Source of the DNA: Paraplanobispora siamensis
GTDB taxonomy: Bacteria > Actinomycetota > Actinomycetes > Streptosporangiales > Streptosporangiaceae
Reading direction: 5' to 3'
DNA: 64,000 nucleotides
Assembly: GCF_016863175.1 (NCBI RefSeq)
Contig: NZ_BOOJ01000011.1
Location: 1 to 64,000 of the forward strand
Positions 29,861 to 38,943 of the stretch are shown piece after piece. Positions within the stretch are counted from its first letter, which is position 1; each line of letters starts with the position of its first letter. Under the pieces are notes generated by a model, which saw only the letters and a list, made by a program, of their open reading frames with translations, ran no database searches and was not told where the DNA came from. The translations under genes were made by a program, and so were the position numbers.

Positions 29861-31396
29861 CTAGCGGAGCTCGCGCTTGAGGATCTTGCCGGTGGCGGTC
29901 ATCGGCAGGGCGTCACGGAACTCGACGATCCGCGGGTACTTGTAGGCCGCCATGTTCTCCTTGCACCACTCGACCAGCTCCTCCTCGGTGATGGTCGCGC
30001 CCGGCGTGCGGATGATGTAGGCCTTGACCTCCTCGCCGTGCGAGTCGTGGGAGACGCCGACCACCGCGGCCAGGGAGACCTGCGGGTGGGTCATCAGGAC
30101 CTCTTCGAGCTCACGCGGGTAGACGTTGAAGCCGCCTCGGATGATCATGTCCTTGGCCCGGTCGATGATGGCGTAGTAGCCGTCGGAGTCGCGCGTGGCG
30201 ATGTCGCCGGTGCGGAACCAGCCGTCCTTCATCACCTCGGCGGTCGCCTCGGGCCGGTTGTAGTAGCCCTTCATCACGTTGTGGCCGCGGATCGCGATCT
30301 CGCCCGGGCCCTCGCCCTCGACCGTGTTCCACTCGCTGTCGATCAGCTTCATCTCCACGCCCCAGATCGGCGTGCCGATGCTGCCCGCCTTGCTGGGCTT
30401 GCCGATCTGGTTGAAGCTGGCCACCGGGGAGGTCTCCGACAGGCCGTAGCCCTCCAGGATGCCGACCCCGAAGGTCGTCTCGAAGTCCTTGAGGACCTCG
30501 ACCGGGGAGGACGCGCCGCCGGCCACCGCGACCCTGAGCGAGGAGGGCACCTCGTCGCCGTCGGCGTGGATCTTCGTGAGCATGGCCCAGTACATGGTCG
30601 GCACGCCCGCGAACAGGGTGACGCTCTCCTGGCGCATCAGCTCCAGCGCGGGGCCCGGCTCGAAGCGCGGCATGAGCACGATGGTGCCGCGGCGGCGGAA
30701 CCCGGCGTTCATGACCACGGTCTGGCCGAAGGAGTGGAACAGCGGCAGCACCGCCAGGTAGGCGTCCCCGCCCTCGGTCCGCGGGAACATCTCGTCCGAG
30801 ACCATGGCGTTCATCAGCATGTTCTGGTGGCTGAGCTCGGCGCCCTTGGGCTGGCCCGTGGTGCCGCTGGTGTACAGGATCACCGCGGTGTCGTCCGGCG
30901 CGGTCTGCACCGTCTCGAACTCGCCGGAGGCGCCGTCCAGCGCCGCCCACAGGGTCTCGCCGTACTCCGACTCGGTGGCGAACGGCGTGGCCGGCAGCAC
31001 GAAGAAGTGCTCGGTCCCCGCGGCGCCCTCGAAGCCCGCCCTGCCCCGCTCGCCCAGCGGCAGCTCGGGGGAGCCCTCGAAGCAGAACAGCGCCTTGGCC
31101 TCGGAGTCCTCCAGGTGGTAGGTGATCTCGCGGGACTGGAGCAGGACGTTGAGCGGTACCACCGTCGCCCCGGCCTTCAGGATGCCGAAGTAGACGAATG
31201 GGAAGTAGGGGAGGTTCGGGCAGGCGAGCGCGACCTTGTCACCCTTGCGGATCCCCCGGGAGACCAGCAGGTTGGCAACCTGGTTCGCGACGGTGTTCAC
31301 CAGGGAGTACGGCAGACGCAGCTCGCCGAAGACGAGAGCGGTGCGGTCCGGTGCCTCCCGGGCGCTGTCCTCCAGCACGATCGACAGGTTGAGCAT
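29861..31396 (-). CDS. Long-chain fatty acyl-CoA ligase (FadD-like)
   Basis: The 511-residue member of the AMP-forming acyl-CoA synthetase superfamily activates a fatty acid with ATP and CoA. Landmarks are the P-loop YTSGTTGQPKGAELSH, EGYGLSETSP, GDIATRDSDGYY and the C-terminal lysine motif PMTATGKILKRELR. ATG 31396 is chosen for the GGAGGA site; a GTG-led extension to 31435 is unlikely. It is divergent from the GMC oxidoreductase, and the two probably share the operator at 31452. Confidence 0.92.
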   Translation of the reverse strand: MLNLSIVLEDSAREAPDRTALVFGELRLPYSLVNTVANQVANLLVSRGIRKGDKVALACPNLPYFPFVYFGILKAGATVVPLNVLLQSREITYHLEDSEAKALFCFEGSPELPLGERGRAGFEGAAGTEHFFVLPATPFATESEYGETLWAALDGASGEFETVQTAPDDTAVILYTSGTTGQPKGAELSHQNMLMNAMVSDEMFPRTEGGDAYLAVLPLFHSFGQTVVMNAGFRRRGTIVLMPRFEPGPALELMRQESVTLFAGVPTMYWAMLTKIHADGDEVPSSLRVAVAGGASSPVEVLKDFETTFGVGILEGYGLSETSPVASFNQIGKPSKAGSIGTPIWGVEMKLIDSEWNTVEGEGPGEIAIRGHNVMKGYYNRPEATAEVMKDGWFRTGDIATRDSDGYYAIIDRAKDMIIRGGFNVYPRELEEVLMTHPQVSLAAVVGVSHDSHGEEVKAYIIRTPGATITEEELVEWCKENMAAYKYPRIVEFRDALPMTATGKILKRELR

Positions 31397-31451
31397 GGAT
31401 GGGTCCTCCGTCCGAACAAACTCTGACCCGCTCATCCTGGCAGGCGGGACA

Positions 31452-31467
31452 TACCGACCGGTAGGTA
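31452..31467. promoter_or_regulatory. Near-palindromic TetR-type operator between ligase and GMC genes
   Basis: TACCGACCGGTAGGTA (31452-31467) is a palindrome with one broken pair of positions per half. Sites of the ACCnACCGGTnGGT type are typical for TetR regulators of lipid genes in actinobacteria. Its position in the divergent intergenic region could serve both genes. Confidence 0.6.
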
Positions 31468-31566
31468 GCCCAGATTACAAATTGACGGGTAAAGCGGAGG
31501 CGAGTAAGCAGGTAAGAGCCCGCTTATCGGGGAGGCGAGCTGACCGTCTGGACGAAGGAAGGGTCA

Positions 31567-33201
31567 GTGAGCGTGGAGTACGACTACGTGATCGTGGGTG
31601 CCGGCTCGGCGGGATGCGTCCTCGCCAACCGGCTGTCGGCCGACCCGGGAGTCCGCGTCGCGCTGGTGGAGGCGGGCGGATCCGACAGGAAACTTGAGAT
31701 CCGCATGCCCGTCGGGTTCGCCAAGCTGTTCAAGACCCCGTACGACTGGGACTTCACCACCGCCAAGCAGCCGGAGATGTCCGGCCGGGAGCTCTACTGG
31801 CCGCGCGGCCGGGTGCTGGGCGGATCCTCCTCGCTCAACGCCCAGATGTGGGTCCGCGGCCACCGCGCCGACTACGACGGCTGGCAGGTCCCCGGCTGGT
31901 CCTACGACGAGGTCCTGCCGTACTTCCAGCGGGCCGAGCACCGCGTCGGCAGCAACCGCGGCGGCGTGTACGGCACCGAGGGTCCCATCCACATCTCCGA
32001 GCTGCGCAGCCCCAACATCACCACCACCGCGTTCCTGACGGCCTGCGAGGAACTCGGGATGACCCGGCTCGACGAGCTGAACGGCCCCTCCAACGAGGGT
32101 TGCTGCCCCACGCCCGTCACCCAGGACCGCGGCCGGCGCTGGAGCGCCTGCGACGCCTACCTCAGGCCCGTGATGAAGCGGCCCAACCTGACCGTGATCA
32201 CCTCCTCGCAGGTGAACAGGATCCTCATCGAGGACGGGCGCGCGGTCGGGGTGGAGTACGGCGGGCCCGCCGGCGGCGCGGGCGGGGCGGAGGGAGCGGC
32301 CGGGACGGGCGAGGCGGGCGGCGGCACCGTACTGCGCGCGAGCCGGGAGGTGATCCTGTCGGCCGGGGCGATCGGCTCGCCGTACCTGCTGATGCTGTCC
32401 GGCGTCGGGGACGCCGGGGAACTGCGCGCGCAGGGGGTGGAGCCGGTCCACGACCTGCCCGAGGTCGGCCGCAACCTCCAGGACCACCTGGCTTCGGGCG
32501 TCATCCTGCACTGCCCCCGGCCGGTCACGCTCGCCGGGGCCGACTCCGTCACGAACCTGCTGCGCTTCCTGGTCGGCCGCAGGGGCATGCTCACCTCCAA
32601 CGTCGGCGAGGCCGTGGCCTTCATCCGGACCACGCCGGACGAGCCCGCCCCGGACATCGAGCTGATCTTCGCCCCGGGGCCGTTCATCGACCACGGCATG
32701 ACGCCGCCGCCCGGCCACGGCCTGACCATCGCCTCGATCCTGCTGCAGCCCGAGAGCCGCGGCCGGATCTCCCTCAACGGCCGGGAGGTGGTGATCGACC
32801 CCGGTTACCTGACGGCCGAGGCGGACCTCCGGCGGCAGATCGCGGGGCTGCGCAGGGCCAAGGAGCTGTTCGCCACCGCCGCCCTGAAGCCGTTCACCGG
32901 CCCGCCGATGGACCCGTACTGGGGAGCGGAGACCGACGAGGAGCTCACCCGCTGGATCCGCGAGCGCAGCGAGACCCTGTACCACCCGGTCGGCACCTGC
33001 CGCATGGGCGCCGACGAGGAGTCCGTGGTCGACCCCTCCCTGCGGGTGCGGGGCGTCGCGGCGCTGCGCGTGGCCGACGTCTCGATCATGCCGGTCATCA
33101 ACCGCGGCCACACCCACGCCCCCGCCGTCATGATCGGCGAGAAGGCGGCCGACCTGATCACGGAGGGGCAGCGGGCCTCGTGGACGAAGCCCGTGTCGTG
33201 A
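31567..33201 (+). CDS. GMC-family FAD-dependent oxidoreductase
   Basis: The 544-residue glucose-methanol-choline oxidoreductase has GAGSAG in its ADP-binding loop, the signature WPRGRVLGGSSSLNAQMWVRGH, and C-terminal YHPVGTCRMG with catalytic His plus a second His in NRGHTHAP. It should oxidise a primary alcohol to an aldehyde. Near residues 230-250 a glycine/alanine-rich insertion (GGPAGGAGGAEGAAGTGEAG) is a low-complexity expansion in a loop. GTG start behind GGAAGGG. With the divergent acyl-CoA ligase it could convert a fatty or isoprenoid alcohol onward to acyl-CoA, an inference from context. Confidence 0.9.
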   Translation: MSVEYDYVIVGAGSAGCVLANRLSADPGVRVALVEAGGSDRKLEIRMPVGFAKLFKTPYDWDFTTAKQPEMSGRELYWPRGRVLGGSSSLNAQMWVRGHRADYDGWQVPGWSYDEVLPYFQRAEHRVGSNRGGVYGTEGPIHISELRSPNITTTAFLTACEELGMTRLDELNGPSNEGCCPTPVTQDRGRRWSACDAYLRPVMKRPNLTVITSSQVNRILIEDGRAVGVEYGGPAGGAGGAEGAAGTGEAGGGTVLRASREVILSAGAIGSPYLLMLSGVGDAGELRAQGVEPVHDLPEVGRNLQDHLASGVILHCPRPVTLAGADSVTNLLRFLVGRRGMLTSNVGEAVAFIRTTPDEPAPDIELIFAPGPFIDHGMTPPPGHGLTIASILLQPESRGRISLNGREVVIDPGYLTAEADLRRQIAGLRRAKELFATAALKPFTGPPMDPYWGAETDEELTRWIRERSETLYHPVGTCRMGADEESVVDPSLRVRGVAALRVADVSIMPVINRGHTHAPAVMIGEKAADLITEGQRASWTKPVS

Positions 33202-33284
33202 GCCCGAGCCGTCGTCGCGCGGGATCCCGCCTGGACGCTCGTCGCGAGGGGTCCCGTCCGGACACTGGGTGCGACACCTGACGC

Positions 33285-33314
33285 TTGACACACGTATTTC
33301 ATGTCATGAATACT
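33285..33314 (+). promoter_or_regulatory. Promoter of the riboswitch-terC unit
   Basis: TTGACA (33285-33290) is followed after 18 bp by AATACT (33309-33314). Transcription should start about 5-7 nt later, just before the riboswitch P1 stem. Confidence 0.6.
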
Positions 33315-33324
33315 GAGACGTATT

Positions 33325-33432
33325 TCGAGGGGGAGTACCCGACGCTTCGACGCACCGCCGTCAATACGGGCCCGGCCGATCCGGGCCCCGGTGGTGCGGC
33401 CGCCCGTTCCGGCGGCCCGGGGAGACCGTCGA
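33325..33432 (+). ncRNA. yybP-ykoY manganese riboswitch
   Basis: The conserved GGGGGAGTA follows the P1 strand TCGAGG (33325-33330), which pairs with CC-G-TCGA at 33426-33432 beyond a GAGACC element. A helix GCACCGCCG/CGGTGGTGC encloses TCAATAC, the conserved loop, and the perfect stem GGGCCCGG/CCGGGCCC. A further stem GGCCGCC/GGCGGCC lies before GAGACC. This layout matches the Mn-sensing yybP-ykoY class, known upstream of TerC/Alx genes. It sits 56 nt before the TTG start of terC. Confidence 0.82.
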
Positions 33433-33487
33433 CGGCTCGGCGCCGCCGTGCTGCGCACGCCGCGGCCTGGTCGAGGAGGTCCCTCCG

Positions 33488-34441
33488 TTGTCCGTTGCCT
33501 GGTGGGCCTGGGCCCTGGTGATGCTGGCGGTGGCCGCGATGCTGGCCGTCGACCTGTTCCTGCACCGCGACGACCACGTCATCGGCTTCCGGGAGGCCGC
33601 CGTCTGGTCGGGCGTCTGGATCACCGCCGGTCTGCTGTTCGGCGCCGTCGTGTGGTGGTGGCAGGGCGGCGAGGCGGCCGGCACCTACTTCGCCGGCTAC
33701 CTGATCGAGAAGGCGCTGTCGATCGACAACGTCTTCGTCTTCGCGATGATCTTCACTGCCTTCGCGGTGCCCGCCGCGCTCCAGCACAAGGTGCTGTTCT
33801 GGGGAGTGGTCGGCGCGCTGGTCTTCCGGCTGGCGTTCATCTTCGTCGGCGTCGAACTGCTGGAGACGTTCTTCTGGACCGCCTACCTGTTCGGTGCGTT
33901 CCTCGTCTACACCGGTTACAAGATGGCCTTCCGGCACGGTGAGCAGACTCCGCCGGACCGCAACCCGGTGGTGCGCCTGGTGCGCCGGGTGATCCCCACC
34001 GACCCCCGCTACCACGGCGGGCGGTTCTTCACGCGCCTGAACGGCAGGCGGGTGGCCACGCTGCTGTTCGTGGTGCTCATCGCGGTCGAGGCCACGGATC
34101 TGATCTTCGCGATCGACTCGGTCGCGGCGATTCTCGCGATCACCACCAGCACCTTCATCGTCTGGACCGCAAACGCGTTCGCGATCCTGGGACTGCGCAG
34201 CCTGTACTTCTGCCTGGCCGGGCTGCTCCGCCGGTTCACGCACCTGCACTACGGCCTGGCGGTGCTGCTGGCCTTCGCCGGGGTGAAGCTGATCCTGTCG
34301 GAGACCCCGGTCGGCAAGCTGCCCGTCCCCGTCACGCTCGGGGTCATCGTGGCCACTGTCGCCGTCTCCGTCGTCTGGAGCCTCCTGGCCACCCGCTCGG
34401 CGGCGACCGGCGCCACGGGCTTCACGTCTCGGAGATCGTAA
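33488..34441 (+). CDS. terC: TerC/Alx-family membrane protein
   Basis: The 317-residue integral membrane protein has about eight or nine segments with the TerC signatures LIEKALSIDNVFVFAMIF and EATDLIFAIDSVAAIL. The acidic residues in those helices are thought to carry Mn2+ or another cation. The start is TTG, fixed by GAGGAGGT (33473-33480) with a 7-nt spacer; TTG is rare. The upstream Mn riboswitch supports manganese export as the role. A low-GC -10 region suggests a following gene is separately transcribed. Confidence 0.9.
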   Translation: MSVAWWAWALVMLAVAAMLAVDLFLHRDDHVIGFREAAVWSGVWITAGLLFGAVVWWWQGGEAAGTYFAGYLIEKALSIDNVFVFAMIFTAFAVPAALQHKVLFWGVVGALVFRLAFIFVGVELLETFFWTAYLFGAFLVYTGYKMAFRHGEQTPPDRNPVVRLVRRVIPTDPRYHGGRFFTRLNGRRVATLLFVVLIAVEATDLIFAIDSVAAILAITTSTFIVWTANAFAILGLRSLYFCLAGLLRRFTHLHYGLAVLLAFAGVKLILSETPVGKLPVPVTLGVIVATVAVSVVWSLLATRSAATGATGFTSRRS

Positions 34442-34486
34442 CTCTCGGTTCACGACACGGACGTCATGCTTTATACGATGGCAGGC

Positions 34487-34825
34487 GTGCCGGACTGGAC
34501 CTTCCTGACCAACCACGCCCACGTGCTGCTGTGCATCGCCCGCGACCCCGGCGTCCGCATCCGCGAGGTGGCCGTCCGCGTCGGCATCACCGAACGGGCC
34601 GCGCAGCGCATCCTGGCCGACCTCACCGCGGCCGGATACCTCACCGCCACCCGGGAGGGCCGGCGCAACCGCTATCGGCTCAACCCGACCCTGCCGCTGC
34701 GCCACCCCCTCGAACGCGACCATCAGATCGGGGAGATCCTGGCCGTCTTCACCACCACCGCCGACGCGCCGGCGCCCGATCGGCCCGCTCCGGCGCCGGA
34801 GGGCCCGCCCGGCGACGGCCGGTGA
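34487..34825 (+). CDS. Winged-helix transcriptional regulator
   Basis: The 112-residue protein carries a MarR-like winged helix (NHAHVLLCIARDPGVRIREVAVRVGI; ILADLTAAGYLTATREGRRNRYRL) and a disordered Pro-rich tail. TATACG (34472-34477) looks like a -10 box, so an ATG at 34466 would lie upstream of the start site; GTG 34487, close to +1, is preferred over ATG 34478. No ligand domain is present. The target is unknown; the next gene is a P450 on the same strand 93 bp on. Confidence 0.75.
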   Translation: MPDWTFLTNHAHVLLCIARDPGVRIREVAVRVGITERAAQRILADLTAAGYLTATREGRRNRYRLNPTLPLRHPLERDHQIGEILAVFTTTADAPAPDRPAPAPEGPPGDGR

Positions 34826-34883
34826 GGGCGGCCGGGCCGCCGACGTCCCGCGGCGGCCCGGTCCCGTGTGTCGCGGCTCACAC

Positions 34884-34912
34884 TTGACGTAAGTAAGCAC
34901 TTGCCGAAATCT
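34884..34912 (+). promoter_or_regulatory. Leaderless promoter of P450 no. 1
   Basis: TTGACG (34884-34889), a 17-bp spacer and AAATCT (34907-34912) end 6 nt before the ATG. The block TTGACGTAAGT-N6-TTGC here is shared with the promoter at 38944. The spacer contains AAGTAAGCACTTGC, which resembles the KstR2-type box of sterol genes, but this is only a resemblance. Confidence 0.65.
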
Positions 34913-34918
34913 GGGTTA

Positions 34919-36168
34919 ATGACCGCGAGTGTGACGGACATCGACCTGTCGCAGATCCCGTTCTGGGCTCTCCCGCAGGCAGAGCGCGCGGACGCCTTCC
35001 GGCGGCTCCGCCGACTGGACCGGCCCGTCTTCGTCAAGGAGAACAAGGTCCCCTTCGTCGGGCACGGCCCCGGGTACTACGCGCTGGTCCGGCACGCCGA
35101 CGTCACCGAGGCCAGCAGGAACGCCGGGATCTTCAGTAGCGAGCCGACGGCCAACAGCATCGTGGACATGCCCCGGTGGATGGCGATCTACTTCGGCTCG
35201 ATGATCAACATGGACGACCCCCGGCACGCGCGGCTGCGCCGGATCGTCTCGCGGGCGTTCACGCCCCGGATCCTGTCCAAGATGGAGGAGGACCTGCAGA
35301 GCGCGGCCACCCGGATCGTGGACGAGGCGATCGCGCAGGGCCCCGGCGACTTCGTCACCCAGATCGCGGCCCGCCTCCCGGTCCAGGTCATCTGCGACAT
35401 GATGGGCATCCCGGCGTCGTACCACGACCGGGTGCTCCGGGCGACCAACATCATCCTGGGCAACGCCGACTCCGAGTACACCGGCATCGAGCCCGATTTC
35501 AAACGCTGGAACGTGGCCCGAGGCCTGGTCAAGCTGATGGGCGCCGGGCGCTCGCTCAACCACCTGGCCGCCCGGCTCGGCCGCGAGCGCCGGGGCGACT
35601 CCAACGGAGACCTGACCAGCCTGCTGGTCAACGGCGAGGAGTCGCTGACGCCCCAGGAACTCGGCTCGTTCTTCATCCTGCTCGTGGTCGCCGGCAGCGA
35701 GACCACCCGCAACGCGATCTCCCACGGGCTGAAGCTGCTCACCGACCACCCCGAGCAGCGGGCACTGCTGACCGGGGACTTCGAGGGGCACATCGCCGGG
35801 GCGGTCGAGGAGATCATCCGCTATTCCACCCCGGTCATCCAGTTCCGCCGCACGCTCACCCGCGACCACTCGATGAACGGCATGGACTACCGCAAGGGCG
35901 ACAAGGTCCTGTTGTTCTACAACTCCGCCAACCGCGACGAGACCGTCTTCACCGACCCCGACGTCTTCGACATCACCCGCCACCCGAACCCCCACGTCGG
36001 CTTCGGAGGCCCCGGCCCGCACTACTGCCTGGGCGCCCACCTGGCCCGCCGCGAGATCACCGTGATGTTCCGCGAGCTGTTCACCCGCCTGCCCGACATC
36101 CGCGCCACAGGCGAACCCGACTACCTGCTGTCCAACTTCATCAACGGCATCAAGCACCTGCCGTACAA

Positions 36169-36175
<7 letters not shown>
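34919..36175 (+). CDS. Cytochrome P450 no. 1, CYP124-like
   Basis: The 418-residue P450 has the N-terminal pattern DIDLSQIPFW, FGSMINMDDPRHARLRRIVSRAFTP, the I-helix AGSETTRN and heme loop FGGPGPHYCLG (Cys about 370). These follow mycobacterial CYP124, a methyl-branched lipid omega-hydroxylase. An ATG at 34919 fits a leaderless transcript. It is the first of three closely related P450 genes in 5.4 kb. Confidence 0.9.
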
Positions 36176-36220
<45 letters not shown>

Positions 36221-36229
36221 GACCCGGAC

Positions 36230-36377
36230 CGGGCGGACCGGCGGGCCCCGCCCGTGGTGCGCGACCATGGCCACGATCTCCTCCGCCGTGGCGGCGGGCT
36301 CGGCGGCCCGGGTCGCCTTCACCGGCCGGATGACCTCCCACGCCTCGGGACCGCCGACGATCACGGCGCGCCGACGA
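36230..36377 (-). pseudogene. Fragment of a small unidentified protein
   Basis: Reverse-strand translation gives a coherent stretch (AVIVGGPEAWEVIRPVKATR, then AAEPAATAEEIVAMVAHHGR) that then dissolves into the octamer array. It begins without its own plausible start context. It reads like the middle of a small DUF433-like or antitoxin-associated protein, but I cannot name a family with certainty. Confidence 0.4.
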
Positions 36378-36545
36378 GGCCGGTGGCTCGACGTCGGTCG
36401 GCCGAGGGGGCTCGGGTGGGCTCATCGAGCCTGAGGCGCAGCCGGGTGGGCAACGCGCGGCCCACCGCGGACGTGCGCCACGGGTGGGCCCACGGTCGAT
36501 ACGCCCGCCGTACACGACCTGATCGCCGTGGGAGCGGCTCCGCGA

Positions 36546-36748
36546 TCAACTCGCCTTCAGTTCTTCGGCGCCGCCCACCTTGTGAGTGTGGTCCCCGAAC
36601 TCGGCGACCAGATTGAGTTTTCCGCCGAGGGCGGCGACATGGCGGGCAATGGCGTCAACGGTGAAGACCTTGCCCTGCCCGATCCGGGAGATGCGGCCCT
36701 TGGCCGCCCCCATGCGCCCGGCGAGTCCGGCCTGCCGTATGGGGCCAA
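36546..36748 (-). pseudogene. C-terminal remnant of an XRE/HigA-type antitoxin
   Basis: Reverse-strand translation gives GRMGAAKGRISRIGQGKVFT, then VDAIARHVAALGGKLNLVAE and FGDHTHKVG, before a TGA stop at 36546-36548. This is the recognition helix and tail of a HigA-like antitoxin. An in-frame TAG lies at the N-terminal edge, and the first half of the domain is missing. No toxin gene remains. The intervening 36378-36545 shows no protein I recognise. Confidence 0.65.
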
Positions 36749-36756
36749 GCTAGTGT

Positions 36757-36762
36757 TAGGTT
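36757..36762 (+). promoter_or_regulatory. -10 box of the hydrolase gene
   Basis: TAGGTT ends 7 nt before the ATG at 36770, and no ribosome site is present, indicating a leaderless mRNA. Confidence 0.5.
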
Positions 36763-36769
36763 CACGGGC

Positions 36770-37621
36770 ATGGAGATCAGGACGGTCACGGCCAACGGGA
36801 TCGACTTCGGCTACCTGGAGATGGGGGAGGGGCCGCTGGCGCTGTGCCTGCACGGGTTCCCCGACACCGCCCACACCTGGCGGCACCTGATGCCCGAGCT
36901 GGCCGCGCGCGGGTACCGGGCGGTCGCGCCGTTCATGCGGGGGTACGCGCCCACCTCGATCCCCGAAGACGGGATCTATGAGGCCGGGGCACTGGTCGCC
37001 GACGCCTGCGCGCTGCACGAGGTGCTCGGCGGGGACGGCGACGCGGTGCTCATCGGGCACGACTGGGGAGCCTTCCCCGTCTACAGTGCCACCGCCTTCG
37101 CTCCGGAGCGCTGGCGGAAGGGGGTCGCCATGGCGGTGCCCCCACCGGCCGCGCTGCTCTCGGGCTTCTTCGAGTACGACCAGCTCAAGCGCTCCTTCTA
37201 CATCTTCCTGTTCCAGACGCCCCTGGCCGAGACGGCCGCCGCCGGGGAGGGGTTCATCGAAGGGCTGTGGCGCGACTGGTCGCCGGGCCACGACGCCGCC
37301 GAGGACATCGCCCACGTGCGGCGGAGCCTGGGGGATCCGGCGAACCTGGCCGCCGCGATCGGCTACTACCGGGCCATGCTCGGCACCGTGCCGCCGAGCG
37401 GCCGCTATGCCGCCGAGGGGGCCGCGAGCGGCGGGGAGGTGCCGATCCTCTACCTGCACGGGGAGGCCGACGGCTGCCTGGATCCGGGCCTGGCCGTGAC
37501 GGCCCCGGCGTTCCTCCCGCCGGGGTCCCGGCTGGAACGGGTTCCCGGCGCCGGCCACTTCTTCCATCTGGAACGGCCCAAGGAGGTGAACGAGCTGATT
37601 CTGCACTGGTTGGAACAGTGA
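36770..37621 (+). CDS. Alpha/beta hydrolase, epoxide-hydrolase-like
   Basis: The 283-residue enzyme has the oxyanion loop LHGFPDTAHTW, the nucleophile elbow GHDWGAFP (Asp nucleophile, as in epoxide hydrolases and haloalkane dehalogenases), an acid in HGEADGCLDP and the catalytic His in GAGHFFHLE. It is about 280 residues, standard for the class. It lies 39 bp before P450 no. 2, so a P450-made epoxide is a plausible substrate; this is inferred. Confidence 0.87.
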   Translation: MEIRTVTANGIDFGYLEMGEGPLALCLHGFPDTAHTWRHLMPELAARGYRAVAPFMRGYAPTSIPEDGIYEAGALVADACALHEVLGGDGDAVLIGHDWGAFPVYSATAFAPERWRKGVAMAVPPPAALLSGFFEYDQLKRSFYIFLFQTPLAETAAAGEGFIEGLWRDWSPGHDAAEDIAHVRRSLGDPANLAAAIGYYRAMLGTVPPSGRYAAEGAASGGEVPILYLHGEADGCLDPGLAVTAPAFLPPGSRLERVPGAGHFFHLERPKEVNELILHWLEQ

Positions 37622-37643
37622 CCGTATGGCAGGATCGGCAAGA

Positions 37644-37657
37644 AACCGAACTCGGTT
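37644..37657. promoter_or_regulatory. Small palindrome before P450 no. 2
   Basis: AACCGA-AC-TCGGTT is a perfect inverted repeat 16 bp before the GTG start. Its role is unknown. Confidence 0.45.
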
Positions 37658-37672
37658 CTAATGGAGGCTGGC

Positions 37673-38935
37673 GTGACGGTTTCGCAGGCGGGCACGGGGC
37701 TGCCCGAGATCGACCTGTCCGACATCGATCTCTCGGACGTCGCTTTCTGGGAGCGGCCGATGGCCGAGCGCGAGTCCGCCTTCGCCGTACTGCGCGCGCA
37801 ACCGCATCCGATCCGCTTCACCGAGCCGGAGATCAGTTTCGCCCCCGCGGGCCCGGGTTACTACGCCCTGGTCAGGCATGCCGACATCATCGAGGCCAGC
37901 CGCAACCCCGAGGTCTTCTGCTCGGGCAAGAGCTCGACGAGCATCCACGACCTGCCGGTCGAGTTCAACGAGTACTTCGGTTCGATGATCAACATGGACG
38001 ACCCGCGGCACGCGCGCCTGCGCCGGATCGTGTCCCGGGCCTTCACCCCGAAGATGATCAAGCAGTTCGAGGCCGACGTGCAGTCCGAGGCCACCCGGAT
38101 CGTCGACGACCTCATCGCCAAGGGGCCGGGCTGTGACTTCGTCACCGAGGTCGCGGCCAAGCTCCCCTTGAAGATCATCTGTGACATGATGGGCATCCCC
38201 GAGGAGCACTACCAGACGGTCTTCGAGGCCTCCAACGTCATCCTGTCCGGCGGCGACCCCGAGTTCATCGACGACGTCAGCCGCGCGGCCGAACTGCTCC
38301 TGGGCGCCGGCCAGCGCCTGCAGGACCTGGTCGTCTCCCTGGCCGACGCCGGGGGCGACAACCTCATCACCTCGCTGACCAGCGCCAACATCGACGGCGA
38401 GAAGCTGACGATGCAGGAGCTGGGCTCGTTCTTCATCCTGCTGGTGGTGGCGGGCAACGAGACCACCCGCAACGCGATCTCGCACGGCCTGCACATGTTC
38501 ACCGAGAACCCCGACCAGCGCGCGCTGCTGACCGAGGACTTCGACGGCCGCATCGCCGGGGCGGTCGAGGAGATCGTCCGGCTGGCCTCCCCGGTCGCCT
38601 GGATGCGCCGCACCGTGACCCGCGACCACGAGATGAACGGCACCCTCTACCGCGAGGGCGACAAGGTCCTGCTCTACTACTGGGCCGCCAACCGCGACGA
38701 GACCGTCTTCACCGACCCGCACCGCTTCGACATCCTGCGGACCGAGGGCCCGCACGTGGGCTTCGGCGGCCCGGGCCCGCACTTCTGCCTGGGCGCCCAT
38801 CTGGCCCGCCGGGAGATCTCGGTGATGTTCCGCGAGCTGTTCACCCGGCTTCCGCAGATCCGCTCCGCCGGCGAGCCCGACCGCCTGCGCTCCAGCTTCA
38901 TCAACGGCATCAAGCACCTGACGTGCGAGTTCTAG
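37673..38935 (+). CDS. Cytochrome P450 no. 2, CYP124-like
   Basis: The 420-residue P450 is a close paralogue of nos. 1 and 3: EIDLSDIDLSDVAFWERP, EYFGSMINMDDPRHARLRRI, AGNETTRNAISH and FGGPGPHFCLG (Cys about 372). GTG 37673 is chosen because GGAGG lies 5 nt upstream; ATG 37661 overlaps that site. Very high identity to no. 3 (for example AAKLPLKIICDMMGIPE) indicates recent duplication. Confidence 0.9.
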   Translation: MTVSQAGTGLPEIDLSDIDLSDVAFWERPMAERESAFAVLRAQPHPIRFTEPEISFAPAGPGYYALVRHADIIEASRNPEVFCSGKSSTSIHDLPVEFNEYFGSMINMDDPRHARLRRIVSRAFTPKMIKQFEADVQSEATRIVDDLIAKGPGCDFVTEVAAKLPLKIICDMMGIPEEHYQTVFEASNVILSGGDPEFIDDVSRAAELLLGAGQRLQDLVVSLADAGGDNLITSLTSANIDGEKLTMQELGSFFILLVVAGNETTRNAISHGLHMFTENPDQRALLTEDFDGRIAGAVEEIVRLASPVAWMRRTVTRDHEMNGTLYREGDKVLLYYWAANRDETVFTDPHRFDILRTEGPHVGFGGPGPHFCLGAHLARREISVMFRELFTRLPQIRSAGEPDRLRSSFINGIKHLTCEF

Positions 38936-38943
38936 GTCGCGCA

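Noticed and set aside
34884-34912. KstR2 operator before P450 no. 1
   Set aside because: AAGTAAGCACTTGC resembles the KstR2 box, but the outer right arm is absent and the same promoter type at 38944 has a different palindrome. It is kept only as a resemblance.
36378-36545. A third protein remnant between the two pseudogene fragments
   Set aside because: Reverse-strand frames give only Arg/Pro-rich translations with no coherent motif.
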